The notes under the pieces were generated by a model, which worked only from the letters and a program-made list of their open reading frames with translations, searched no databases and was not told where the DNA came from. DNA of 64,000 bases from Pseudoalteromonas sp. N1230-9 (GTDB lineage Bacteria > Pseudomonadota > Gammaproteobacteria > Enterobacterales > Alteromonadaceae), in NCBI RefSeq assembly GCF_032716425.1, contig NZ_CP090419.1:1676001-1740000 (forward strand), in the 5' to 3' direction. Shown in pieces: positions 29,034-37,418 of this stretch (position 1 is the first letter of the stretch; every line of letters begins with the position of its first letter). The position numbers and the translations under genes were made by a program.

Positions 29034-30554
29034 ATGAGCACAGAAATTAAAGTTCCTGTACTTCCTGAGTCGGTTGCTGATGCAACCGTAGCGACTTGGC
29101 ACGTAAGTGTTGGCGATAAAGTAAGCCGTGACCAGAACTTGGTAGATATTGAAACAGACAAAGTTGTTTTAGAAGTTGTTGCACCAAATGACGGTGTAAT
29201 TACTGAAATTTCACAAGGAGAAGGTGCAACTGTTCTTGGCGAGCAAGTAATTGCTTTACTTGGTGATGCAGATGCAGCACCAGCAAGTGATGACACTGCT
29301 AAAGAATCAGCACCAGCTAAATCAGAAGAAGACGCGCCGGCTGCGGCGCAATCAGCACCAGCATCAGAAGGTAAAGAAGTGGACATTAAAGTACCTGTAC
29401 TTCCAGAATCAGTCGCAGACGCGACAATTGCTACATGGCATGTACAACCAGGCGAAGCGGTAACTCGCGACCAAAACTTAGTTGACATCGAAACTGATAA
29501 AGTTGTTCTTGAAGTTGTTGCTCAAGATGACGGTATCATGGGTGAGCACATTCACGCAGAAGGTGAAACTGTGCTAGGTGAGCAAGTAATCGGTACTGTT
29601 AAAGCCGGTGCTGCGCCAGCTAAATCTGCTGCTAAAGAAGAAGCGCCAGCTGCTTCTAGCGACTCAAGTGACAGCTCTGACGTATTAACACCGTCAGTAC
29701 GTCGTTTAATCGCTGAGAAAGGTCTTGATGCATCTAAAATCAAAGGTACTGGTAAAAATGGCCGTGTAACTAAAGAAGATGTAGATAAATTCTTAAAAGC
29801 ACCTGCAGCTGCACCAAAAGCTGAAGCATCTGCACCAGCTGCGCCTATGGGTGACCGTACACAAAAACGTGTGCCTATGACACGTTTACGTAAAACAATT
29901 GCTAATCGTCTACTTGAAGCTAAAAACTCAACTGCGATGTTAACGACTTTCAACGAAGTTAATATGAAGCCAATCATGGACCTTCGTAAGCAGTACCAAG
30001 AAGTATTCGAAAAGCGTCATGGTATCCGTTTAGGTTTCATGTCTTTCTATGTGAAAGCAGTAACAGAAGCACTTAAGCGTTTCCCTGAAGTTAATGCATC
30101 TATCGACGGTGATGATATCGTTTATCACAACTACTTCGATATCAGCATCGCGGTTTCTACACCACGTGGTCTTGTAACACCAGTTCTTAAAGACTGTGAC
30201 AAGCTATCAGTTGCTGAAATTGAGAAGGGCATCCGCGAATTAGCACTTAAAGGTCGTGATGGTAAATTATCTCTAGATGATATGACTGGTGGTAACTTCA
30301 CTATCACTAACGGTGGTGTATTCGGTTCATTACTATCTACACCAATCATCAACTTACCACAGTCTTCAATCTTAGGTATGCACAAAATCCAAGATCGTCC
30401 TATGGCTGTTAACGGTAAAGTTGAAATCTTACCAATGATGTATTTAGCGTTATCTTACGATCATCGCCAAATTGATGGTAAAGAATCTGTAGGCTTCTTA
30501 GTGACAATTAAAGAGTTACTAGAAGATCCAACTCGATTATTACTAGATGTTTAA
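29034..30554 (+). CDS. sucB: Dihydrolipoyllysine succinyltransferase (E2) with two lipoyl domains
   Basis: A 506-residue E2 of the 2-oxoglutarate dehydrogenase complex; E. coli SucB is about 405 residues. The extra length is a second N-terminal lipoyl domain. Each domain carries [11 protein letters not shown], with lipoylated Lys43 and Lys156, and the domains are joined by Ala/Pro/Glu-rich linkers. They are followed by the E3/E1-binding domain ([20 protein letters not shown], about residues 217-255) and the catalytic domain ending with [12 protein letters not shown] (catalytic His477). A terminator-like hairpin follows, before sucC. Confidence 0.96.
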   Translation: MSTEIKVPVLPESVADATVATWHVSVGDKVSRDQNLVDIETDKVVLEVVAPNDGVITEISQGEGATVLGEQVIALLGDADAAPASDDTAKESAPAKSEEDAPAAAQSAPASEGKEVDIKVPVLPESVADATIATWHVQPGEAVTRDQNLVDIETDKVVLEVVAQDDGIMGEHIHAEGETVLGEQVIGTVKAGAAPAKSAAKEEAPAASSDSSDSSDVLTPSVRRLIAEKGLDASKIKGTGKNGRVTKEDVDKFLKAPAAAPKAEASAPAAPMGDRTQKRVPMTRLRKTIANRLLEAKNSTAMLTTFNEVNMKPIMDLRKQYQEVFEKRHGIRLGFMSFYVKAVTEALKRFPEVNASIDGDDIVYHNYFDISIAVSTPRGLVTPVLKDCDKLSVAEIEKGIRELALKGRDGKLSLDDMTGGNFTITNGGVFGSLLSTPIINLPQSSILGMHKIQDRPMAVNGKVEILPMMYLALSYDHRQIDGKESVGFLVTIKELLEDPTRLLLDV

Positions 30555-30572
30555 TCTAGTTGTATAAAAACT

Positions 30573-30604
30573 AAGCTGTGAACCATGTTCGCAGCTTTTT
30601 TTTT
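30573..30604 (+). terminator. Terminator between sucB and sucC
   Basis: AAGCTGTGAAC (30573-30583) pairs with GTTCGCAGCTT (30587-30597, one G-T) across a 3-base loop and runs into nine T residues, 18 bases after the sucB stop. It implies at least partial separation of sucCD from sucAB. Confidence 0.87.
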
Positions 30605-30730
30605 GCGCCTTTGGTCTAACTGGGGTTTTCATGTCGAGCCTTGGGATTTATACTAGGTGCGCAATTTGGGATAGCTGTTTATTTGCATAAATATTCAGCT
30701 CTTTTAGTATAAAAAATTGGATAAAGCATC

Positions 30731-31897
30731 ATGAATTTGCATGAGTATCAGGCAAAACAACTTTTTGCCGAATATGGTTTACCAGTTTCTCACGGTTACG
30801 CTTGCGATACACCTGAAGAAGCTGCAGCAGCTGCTGAGAAAATTGGCGGTGATATGTGGGTTGTTAAAACACAGGTTCACGCAGGTGGCCGTGGTAAAGC
30901 TGGCGGTGTTAAGCTAGTTAAAACAATCGACGAAGTGAAAGAGTTCGCTGCGAACTGGTTAGGTAAAAACTTAGTTACTTACCAAACAGACGAAAATGGT
31001 CAGCCAGTAGCTAAAATCCTTGTTGAAAGCTGCACTGACATCGCTAACGAATTATACCTTGGCGCTGTAGTAGATCGTGCTTCTCGTAAAGTTGTTTTCA
31101 TGGCATCTACTGAAGGTGGTGTGGAAATCGAGCAAGTTGCAGAAGAAACTCCAGAATTAATTCACAAAGCTGAGATCGATCCACTAGTTGGCCCTCAAGC
31201 TTATCAAGCTCGTGAATTAGGTTTCAAACTTGGTTTAAACCCAACTCAAATGAAACAGTTCGTTAAGATCTTCATGGGTCTTGCTAACATGTTCAACGAT
31301 TTCGATTTCGCTCTTTTAGAAATCAACCCGTTAGTAATCACAGACGAAGGTAACCTTCACTGTCTAGACGGTAAAATCGGTGTAGATGGTAACGCGCTTT
31401 ACCGTCAACCTAAAATCCGCGAAATGCACGATCCTTCACAAGAAGATGCGCGTGAAGCTCACGCTGCTAGCTTCGAGCTTAACTACGTTGCACTAGACGG
31501 TAACGTTGGTTGTATGGTTAATGGTGCAGGCCTAGCAATGGGTACTATGGACATCGTAAACCTACACGGTGGTAAGCCAGCTAACTTCCTAGATGTTGGT
31601 GGCGGTGCGACTAAAGAGCGTGTATCTGAAGCATTCAAGATCATCCTATCTGACGACAACGTTAAAGCTGTTTTAGTTAACATCTTTGGTGGTATCGTAC
31701 GTTGTGACATGATCGCAGAAGGTATCATTGGCGCAGTTAAAGAAGTAGGTGTAAATGTTCCTGTAGTAGTACGTTTAGAAGGTACTAACGCTGAACTAGG
31801 TCGTGAAGTTCTTGCAAGTTCTGACCTTAACATCATCGCTGCTGAGTCACTAACAGACGCAGCTGAAAAAGTTGTTGCTGCTGCGGAGGGCAAATAA
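30731..31897 (+). CDS. sucC: Succinyl-CoA synthetase (ADP-forming) beta subunit
   Basis: A 388-residue ATP-grasp subunit, identical in length to E. coli SucC. It binds nucleotide and succinate and makes ATP while converting succinyl-CoA to succinate with Suc[40 protein letters not shown] and [15 protein letters not shown] are family hallmarks. The 176-base gap after sucB, with a terminator in it, suggests it has its own promoter. Its stop overlaps the sucD ATG. Confidence 0.97.
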   Translation: MNLHEYQAKQLFAEYGLPVSHGYACDTPEEAAAAAEKIGGDMWVVKTQVHAGGRGKAGGVKLVKTIDEVKEFAANWLGKNLVTYQTDENGQPVAKILVESCTDIANELYLGAVVDRASRKVVFMASTEGGVEIEQVAEETPELIHKAEIDPLVGPQAYQARELGFKLGLNPTQMKQFVKIFMGLANMFNDFDFALLEINPLVITDEGNLHCLDGKIGVDGNALYRQPKIREMHDPSQEDAREAHAASFELNYVALDGNVGCMVNGAGLAMGTMDIVNLHGGKPANFLDVGGGATKERVSEAFKIILSDDNVKAVLVNIFGGIVRCDMIAEGIIGAVKEVGVNVPVVVRLEGTNAELGREVLASSDLNIIAAESLTDAAEKVVAAAEGK

Positions 31898-32769
31898 TGT
31901 CTGTATTAATCAATAAAGATACAAAAGTTATCTGTCAAGGTTTCACAGGTGGCCAAGGTACTTTCCACTCAGAGCAAGCGCTTGAGTATGGTACACAAAT
32001 GGTTGGTGGTGTAAGCCCAGGTAAAGGCGGTCAAACGCACCTAGGTCTTCCAGTATTCAACACAGTACGTGACGCTGTAGAAGCAACAGGTGCAACTGCA
32101 TCTGTTATTTACGTACCAGCTCCTTTCTGTAAAGATGCTATCTTAGAAGCTATCGATGCAGGCATCGAGCTTATCGTTTGTATCACTGAAGGTATCCCAA
32201 CACTAGACATGGTTGACGTTAAAGTTAAGCTTGACCAAACTGGTGTTCGTATGATCGGTCCTAACTGCCCTGGTGTTATCACTCCGGGTGAAACTAAGAT
32301 TGGTATCATGCCTGGTCATATCCACAAGCCTGGTAAAGTAGGTATCGTATCACGTTCTGGTACACTTACTTATGAAGCGGTTAAACAAACGACTGATGCT
32401 GGTTTCGGCCAATCAACGTGTGTTGGTATCGGTGGTGACCCAATCCCAGGCACTAACTTCATCGACGTTTTAGAAATGTTCGAAAAAGACGAGCAAACTG
32501 AAGCAATCGTTATGATCGGTGAAATCGGTGGTACTGCAGAAGAAGAAGCTGCTGAGTACATCAAGCACAACGTGACTAAACCTGTTGTTTCTTACATTGC
32601 GGGTGTTACTGCACCTCCAGGTAAGCGTATGGGTCACGCTGGTGCAATCATCGCAGGCGGTAAAGGTACTGCTGATGAGAAATTTGCTGCATTAGAAGCT
32701 GCGGGCGTAAAAACTGTACGTTCATTAGCTGATATCGGTAATGCACTTAAAGAGAAAACAGGCTGGTAA
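31897..32769 (+). CDS. sucD: Succinyl-CoA synthetase alpha subunit
   Basis: A 290-residue subunit that binds CoA and carries the phosphohistidine, here His247 in [33 protein letters not shown] is the CoA-binding N-terminus and [12 protein letters not shown] the central motif. It overlaps sucC by one base (TAATG) and is followed by a strong terminator, so sucCD is the end of the TCA block. Confidence 0.97.
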   Translation: MSVLINKDTKVICQGFTGGQGTFHSEQALEYGTQMVGGVSPGKGGQTHLGLPVFNTVRDAVEATGATASVIYVPAPFCKDAILEAIDAGIELIVCITEGIPTLDMVDVKVKLDQTGVRMIGPNCPGVITPGETKIGIMPGHIHKPGKVGIVSRSGTLTYEAVKQTTDAGFGQSTCVGIGGDPIPGTNFIDVLEMFEKDEQTEAIVMIGEIGGTAEEEAAEYIKHNVTKPVVSYIAGVTAPPGKRMGHAGAIIAGGKGTADEKFAALEAAGVKTVRSLADIGNALKEKTGW

Positions 32770-32785
32770 TCAGTTTTAATCTCTT

Positions 32786-32814
32786 AAAAAGGCTCGCTTA
32801 TGCGAGCCTTTTTT
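32786..32814 (+). terminator. Terminator after sucD
   Basis: AAAAAGGCTCGC / GCGAGCCTTTTTT stem with a 4-base loop and T-tract, 17 bases past the sucD stop. Confidence 0.92.
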
Positions 32815-32861
32815 GTATCTTGTATATTGTTACTAATCGAAGTCAAAATTGATTCATAAAA

Positions 32862-32900
32862 CAAGAATAATAATGCTTTATTTGTGAATATAAATTCTTT
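32862..32900 (+). promoter_or_regulatory. Tandem ARG-box-like operator upstream of argA
   Basis: TGAATATAAATTCT (32885-32898) matches 9 of 10 fixed bases of the ArgR half-site pattern TGAAT-N4-ATTCA. AGAATAATAATGCT (32864-32877) matches 7 of 10. Their centres are exactly 21 bp apart, the usual spacing of paired ARG boxes (18 bp plus 3). TATAAA (32889-32894) inside the better box could be the argA -10 element, so ArgR binding would block transcription. Confidence 0.72.
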
Positions 32901-32962
32901 AGACTGATGCCTTGTTTATTCGTTTTTATTAAAAACATCCGATTTTACAAGGTAAATATTAC

Positions 32963-34303
32963 GTGCGTACCACTGAATTGGTCGATGGATTTCGTCAGTC
33001 AACTCCTTATGTTAATGCCCACAGAGGCAAAACTTTTGTTGTAATGCTTGGTGGAGAGGCAATAGATCAGCCTGGTTGTCGCAGCATTATCAACGATGTT
33101 GCATTACTTACCAGCCTAGGTATTAAAATTGTTTTAGTGTTTGGCGCACGACCACAATTTAATGCAGCACTTGAGCAAGTTGGCATAACTAGTCAGTTCC
33201 ATAATGAGATACGCGTAACGGATAACGCCACCTTTGATGTCATTAAAAAAGTGGCAGGTGCGATGCAATTTGATATTACGGCACGACTATCAACGTCTCT
33301 TAGTAGTACACCTTTGTCAGGCTCTTTTCTGAATGTTGTAAGTGGTAACTTTGTCATAGCACAGCCACTAGGTGTGGATGAAGGGGTTGATTATCATCAC
33401 TCAGGAAGAGTGAGGCGCATCGACGTAGAGGGTATTCGCCATCAGTTAAATAATAACGGTATTGTGTTATTAGGGCCGATTGCGGCATCGGTTACCGGTG
33501 AAAGTTTTAATTTAACCGCAGAAGAAATTGCTACTCAAGTTGCGTTAAAACTGCGTGCCGATAAAATGCTAGGTTTCTGTGAAGAAGCCGGTATTTTAGA
33601 TGAAAATGGCGAAGCAATCGCTGAGCTGATGCCAAATGAAGCGGAACGTGTTTTAGCGAATTACCGCAAGCAAGCTGATTCGTGTTTAAGTGCGACTGTT
33701 TTCTTACAAGCAGCAATTGATGCTTGCCGAGGCGGTGTGCATCGCTGCCACCTAGTGAGTTACAAAGAAGATGGCGCGTTACTACAAGAATTGTTCTCTT
33801 TAGATGGTATTGGTACACAAATCGCACCACAAAGTTCAGAGCAACTTCGTAGCGCGACTATCTCTGATATAACCGGTATCATTAACCTTATTAGACCGCT
33901 TGAGCAGCAAGGCTATTTAGTGCGTCGCTCACGAGAACAGCTTGAAATTGAAATTGAGCAATTTACAGTGATCGAACGTGATGGACTTATCATTGCCTGT
34001 GCAGCTTTGTATCCGTTTGCAGATGAACAAGTAGGGGAGTTCGCAAGCTTGGCTGTTCATCCTCAGTACCGAGATGCCGATCGCGGTAGTTATCTACTGA
34101 GGTTTATTATTAATAAAGCTAAACGTGCGGGCTACTCGCATTTATTCGCACTGACTACACGGAGTATTCACTGGTTTTTAGAGCAGAGTTTTGAATTGGT
34201 AACAGTCGATGAGTTGCCAGCTAAGAAAAAAGCGCTTTATAACTATGAGCGACGTTCTAAGGTGCTGCGATTAGACCTTACTAAGTTGAGTAAAAACAGG
34301 TAA
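32963..34303 (+). CDS. argA: Amino-acid N-acetyltransferase (N-acetylglutamate synthase)
   Basis: A 446-residue enzyme that acetylates glutamate in the first committed step of arginine synthesis. The first 290 or so residues form an amino-acid-kinase-like domain (FVVMLGGEAI, VFGARPQ, NVVSGNFVIAQPLGVDEGVD) and the C-terminal part is a GNAT domain (LVRRSREQLEIEIEQF, ASLAVHPQYRDADRGSYLL, TTRSIHWF). GTG at 32963 gives MRTTELVDGFRQS, aligned with E. coli ArgA. It is a single-gene unit between two terminators with ARG-box-like sites upstream. Confidence 0.95.
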   Translation: MRTTELVDGFRQSTPYVNAHRGKTFVVMLGGEAIDQPGCRSIINDVALLTSLGIKIVLVFGARPQFNAALEQVGITSQFHNEIRVTDNATFDVIKKVAGAMQFDITARLSTSLSSTPLSGSFLNVVSGNFVIAQPLGVDEGVDYHHSGRVRRIDVEGIRHQLNNNGIVLLGPIAASVTGESFNLTAEEIATQVALKLRADKMLGFCEEAGILDENGEAIAELMPNEAERVLANYRKQADSCLSATVFLQAAIDACRGGVHRCHLVSYKEDGALLQELFSLDGIGTQIAPQSSEQLRSATISDITGIINLIRPLEQQGYLVRRSREQLEIEIEQFTVIERDGLIIACAALYPFADEQVGEFASLAVHPQYRDADRGSYLLRFIINKAKRAGYSHLFALTTRSIHWFLEQSFELVTVDELPAKKKALYNYERRSKVLRLDLTKLSKNR

Positions 34304-34306
34304 CCA

Positions 34307-34333
34307 AAAGGTGACGCAAGCGCGTCACCTTTC
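34307..34333. terminator. Bidirectional terminator between argA and the DUF3083-like gene
   Basis: AAAGGTGACGC (34307-34317) pairs with GCGTCACCTTT (34322-34332). It separates two converging genes; the T-tract on the plus side is interrupted (TTTCGTTTT). Confidence 0.8.
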
Positions 34334-34353
34334 GTTTTCAATACTGTATTTAT

Positions 34354-35424
34354 CTAATATTGATAGTTAATGTGCTGATAAAAACGCACTCGTAAATCTT
34401 GTCGAGTTGGGTTGAACGCCAGCTCATCGGTCACTTCATTAATTGCACTTTGAACTTGGTTCATAAACCGACCATAACCAATATCATGCTTATCTTTATC
34501 TGCGGCTGCAATCACAAAATGTAGCACGTCAACTAAACTATTGGCATTCCAGTAATGCTGTAATTGAGGCTCCTTGGTGTTGCAATCAAAGGTCAATTTT
34601 TGTAGTTCACTGTTGCTTTGAGCATTATCGATATGACTATTGCGCACTATAGGGCGGGTACCATTAGCGATAAAAGCCCCGAGTGTTAATTGGCGTTTTT
34701 CACATGCGCGTTTAAACGCATCAAAAATATATTGATAAAATTGTGTGTAGTTTGCTTCGTTAAGCATATGCTGGAACTGTGTTTTAATCGCACGCGTGAC
34801 TGGAATTGAGAATCCCGCATAGGTCATTTCACTGTGCTCACTTGGTAAGTGACATTGACGAGACTGATAACGAGGGTAGAGGCTTCTTAATTTATAACCG
34901 TAGCTTTCTTTATGGCCTTTTGCTTTTGCAAACATGTCATAAGTAAGATGTTGGTGATCGCGAATTTTTAGCGAAGATTGGTTACTTAACAGCTTATCTT
35001 GTAAGCTGCTAATGACGCGCTGTACTTTGTGATGAAACTGGGCTGCATTTGCTCTGATTTCTTCACCTGTTGCCAAGAATAAGAAGCGAATCTTTTTACA
35101 TTTTTCATCATCCGAAGCAAATATAGTGTGTGCTTCGTGGTATTGAGGATTGTAAAAAAACAGAATTTGTTTGGCGGTTTCTAAGCTATATGCCTCATCG
35201 TGATAACGAACCACGGGTAGTTTATCATTTGCGATTAGATGAACATTGTGAAGTTCGTATTCGTCGCATAGTGCAAATAATTCCCTTGCAAGACGCTTAT
35301 AACTGCAGTTAACTGAGCTAAACTGCGCGAAAAACTCATCGTTTGGTTTAAATTCAACTAGCACATATTGGTTTGCACGTGCTGAGCTTGGAATATAGAC
35401 TCGATGTTGATTGAGCGAAGCCAT
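34354..35424 (-). CDS. Uncharacterised DUF3083-like protein
   Basis: A 356-residue soluble protein without signal peptide or membrane helix. Its length and overall character (N-terminal VYIPSSARANQYVLVEFKPNDEFF, central charged region, C-terminal RFMNQVQSAINEVTDEL) resemble the DUF3083 family of Alteromonadales and Vibrionales as I remember it, but I cannot verify the match. No catalytic motif is recognisable. It is rich in His, Gln and Tyr. It is divergent from glnS with a 228-base spacer and converges with argA. Function unknown. Confidence 0.6.
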   Translation of the reverse strand: MASLNQHRVYIPSSARANQYVLVEFKPNDEFFAQFSSVNCSYKRLARELFALCDEYELHNVHLIANDKLPVVRYHDEAYSLETAKQILFFYNPQYHEAHTIFASDDEKCKKIRFLFLATGEEIRANAAQFHHKVQRVISSLQDKLLSNQSSLKIRDHQHLTYDMFAKAKGHKESYGYKLRSLYPRYQSRQCHLPSEHSEMTYAGFSIPVTRAIKTQFQHMLNEANYTQFYQYIFDAFKRACEKRQLTLGAFIANGTRPIVRNSHIDNAQSNSELQKLTFDCNTKEPQLQHYWNANSLVDVLHFVIAAADKDKHDIGYGRFMNQVQSAINEVTDELAFNPTRQDLRVRFYQHINYQY

Positions 35425-35652
35425 CTTTTTTCCTTATAAAAAGTAAAACTGTCGGGACTATATCGCTACTGGATGATCATTTTATTGCGTTAGAACAATT
35501 TTTTTACCGATTTTGTCGAGTCTGTGAACTATGTATTCAACAATCAGCTTAATATCTTCAATAAACATGATTCAACTACTGTATGTTAAGGTTTGTTTTT
35601 GTAATAATGCATTAGTTTTGTCACCATGCAATATTCAGAGGATTATGCTCCT

Positions 35653-37320
35653 ATGGCGGAAATTGAGAATCGCCCAAGTAACTTTATTAGAACGCGTATC
35701 GATGAAGATCTCGCAAGCGGTAAGCATGCGACTACGCACACGCGTTTTCCACCAGAACCAAACGGTTTCTTACACATTGGTCATGCAAAGTCGATTTGCT
35801 TAAACTTTGGTATTGCCAAAGATTATCAAGGTCTTTGTAATTTACGTTTTGATGATACGAATCCAGAAAAAGAAGACATCAATTACGTAAATTCGATTAA
35901 AGAAGATGTGCAGTGGTTAGGTTTTAAGTGGGATGGTGAAATCAAGTATTCATCTAACTATTTCGACGCGTTATACGGCTATGCTGTTGAGCTTATCGAA
36001 AAAGGCCTTGCATATGTGTGTTTCTTATCGCCCGATCAAGCGCGTGAATACCGTGGTACGTTAAAAGAGCCAGGTAAAAATAGCCCATACCGTGATACAT
36101 CGATTGAAGAAAACCGAGCGTTATTTGAAAAAATGCGTAATGGCGAATTCAAAGAAGGCGAGTGTGTACTTCGTGCAAAAATCGATATGGCAAGCTCATT
36201 CATGGTATTACGTGACCCGATTATATATCGTGTCCGTTTTGCTCATCACCACCAAACAGGTGACAAATGGTGCATTTACCCAATGTACGACTTTACGCAT
36301 TGTATTTCTGATGCGCTAGAAGGCATTACACATTCATTATGTACGCTTGAGTTCCAAGACAACCGTCGTTTATACGATTGGGTGTTGGATAACATCAGCC
36401 TTGAGTGTCATCCGCAACAAATCGAGTTCTCACGATTAAATCTTGAGTACACCATTATGTCTAAGCGTAAATTAAACGACTTAGTGGTTAATGGTCATGT
36501 TGAAGGGTGGGACGACCCGCGTATGCCAACGATTGCTGGTTTACGCCGTCGTGGTTATACACCAGCATCAGTACGTGAGTTCTGTTCTCGTATCGGTATC
36601 ACTAAACAAGAGAACATGGTTGAAATGGGTATGCTAGAAGCATGTATCCGTGAAGACCTAAATGAACATGCACCGCGTGCAATGGTTGTTCTTGAACCGG
36701 TGAAGATTGTTATCGAAAACTATGATGCAGATAAAGTAGAAACGTTATCTGTTGCAAATCACCCAAATAAAGAAGAGATGGGGCGTCGTGATGTGCCTTT
36801 CACTCGTGAACTGTATATCGAGCGTGAAGACTTCCGTGAAGAAGCAAATAACAAGTTCAAGCGTTTAGTTCTTGATAAAGAAGTACGTTTACGTGGTGCG
36901 TATGTAATTAAAGCTGAGCGCGTTGAAAAAGACGAAAACGGCGAAATTACAACTATCTTCTGTTCTTACGATCCTGAAACTCTGGGTAAAAACCCAAGTG
37001 ATGGCCGTAAGGTTAAGGGTGTAATTCACTGGGTATCAGCAAGTGAATCAATCACAGCTGAAGTACGTTTGTACGACCGTTTATTTAACGTACCAAACCC
37101 AGCTGCTGCAGAAGACTTTAACGCAACTTTGAACCCAGAGTCACTCGTAGTGCTTGCGAACGCTAAAGTTGAGCCGTCACTTGCCAACGCACAAGCCGAG
37201 CAGGGCTTCCAGTTTGAGCGTACGGGTTACTTCTGTCGTGATAGCAAAGCAGAAACATTAGTATTCAATCAAACTGTGGGTCTTCGTGATTCATGGGCGA
37301 AGATTGAACAAAAGGGTTAA
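35653..37320 (+). CDS. glnS: Glutaminyl-tRNA synthetase
   Basis: A 555-residue class I aminoacyl-tRNA synthetase, one residue longer than E. coli GlnS. The HIGH motif is [15 protein letters not shown] near residue 27 and the KMSKS equivalent is IMSKRKL near 264; the C-terminal beta-barrel anticodon domain is complete. The start at 35653 was chosen because AGAGGA lies 10 bases upstream and [13 protein letters not shown] aligns with the family N-terminus; the ATG at 35626 would add nine residues. Confidence 0.96.
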   Translation: MAEIENRPSNFIRTRIDEDLASGKHATTHTRFPPEPNGFLHIGHAKSICLNFGIAKDYQGLCNLRFDDTNPEKEDINYVNSIKEDVQWLGFKWDGEIKYSSNYFDALYGYAVELIEKGLAYVCFLSPDQAREYRGTLKEPGKNSPYRDTSIEENRALFEKMRNGEFKEGECVLRAKIDMASSFMVLRDPIIYRVRFAHHHQTGDKWCIYPMYDFTHCISDALEGITHSLCTLEFQDNRRLYDWVLDNISLECHPQQIEFSRLNLEYTIMSKRKLNDLVVNGHVEGWDDPRMPTIAGLRRRGYTPASVREFCSRIGITKQENMVEMGMLEACIREDLNEHAPRAMVVLEPVKIVIENYDADKVETLSVANHPNKEEMGRRDVPFTRELYIEREDFREEANNKFKRLVLDKEVRLRGAYVIKAERVEKDENGEITTIFCSYDPETLGKNPSDGRKVKGVIHWVSASESITAEVRLYDRLFNVPNPAAAEDFNATLNPESLVVLANAKVEPSLANAQAEQGFQFERTGYFCRDSKAETLVFNQTVGLRDSWAKIEQKG

Positions 37321-37356
37321 ACCTTCTAATTAAATTTTTAAGTTTCTAAGCTTAAT

Positions 37357-37394
37357 AAAAAACCCTTTCACTTTTAAAGTAAAAGGGTTTTTTT
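37357..37394. terminator. Bidirectional terminator between glnS and the TonB receptor gene
   Basis: A long imperfect stem (A-tract, ACCCTTT, one mismatch, ACTTT paired with AAAGT, AAAGGGT, T-tract) lies between two converging genes and has T-runs in both directions. Confidence 0.87.
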
Positions 37395-37418
37395 ATAACG
37401 ATTAAAAGTTAAGTCAAG

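Noticed and set aside
28958..29488. 176-codon open frame antisense to sucA/sucB
   Set aside because: Low-complexity Ser/Ala/Thr frame mirrored from the lipoyl domains and Ala/Pro-rich linkers of sucB; no initiation signal.
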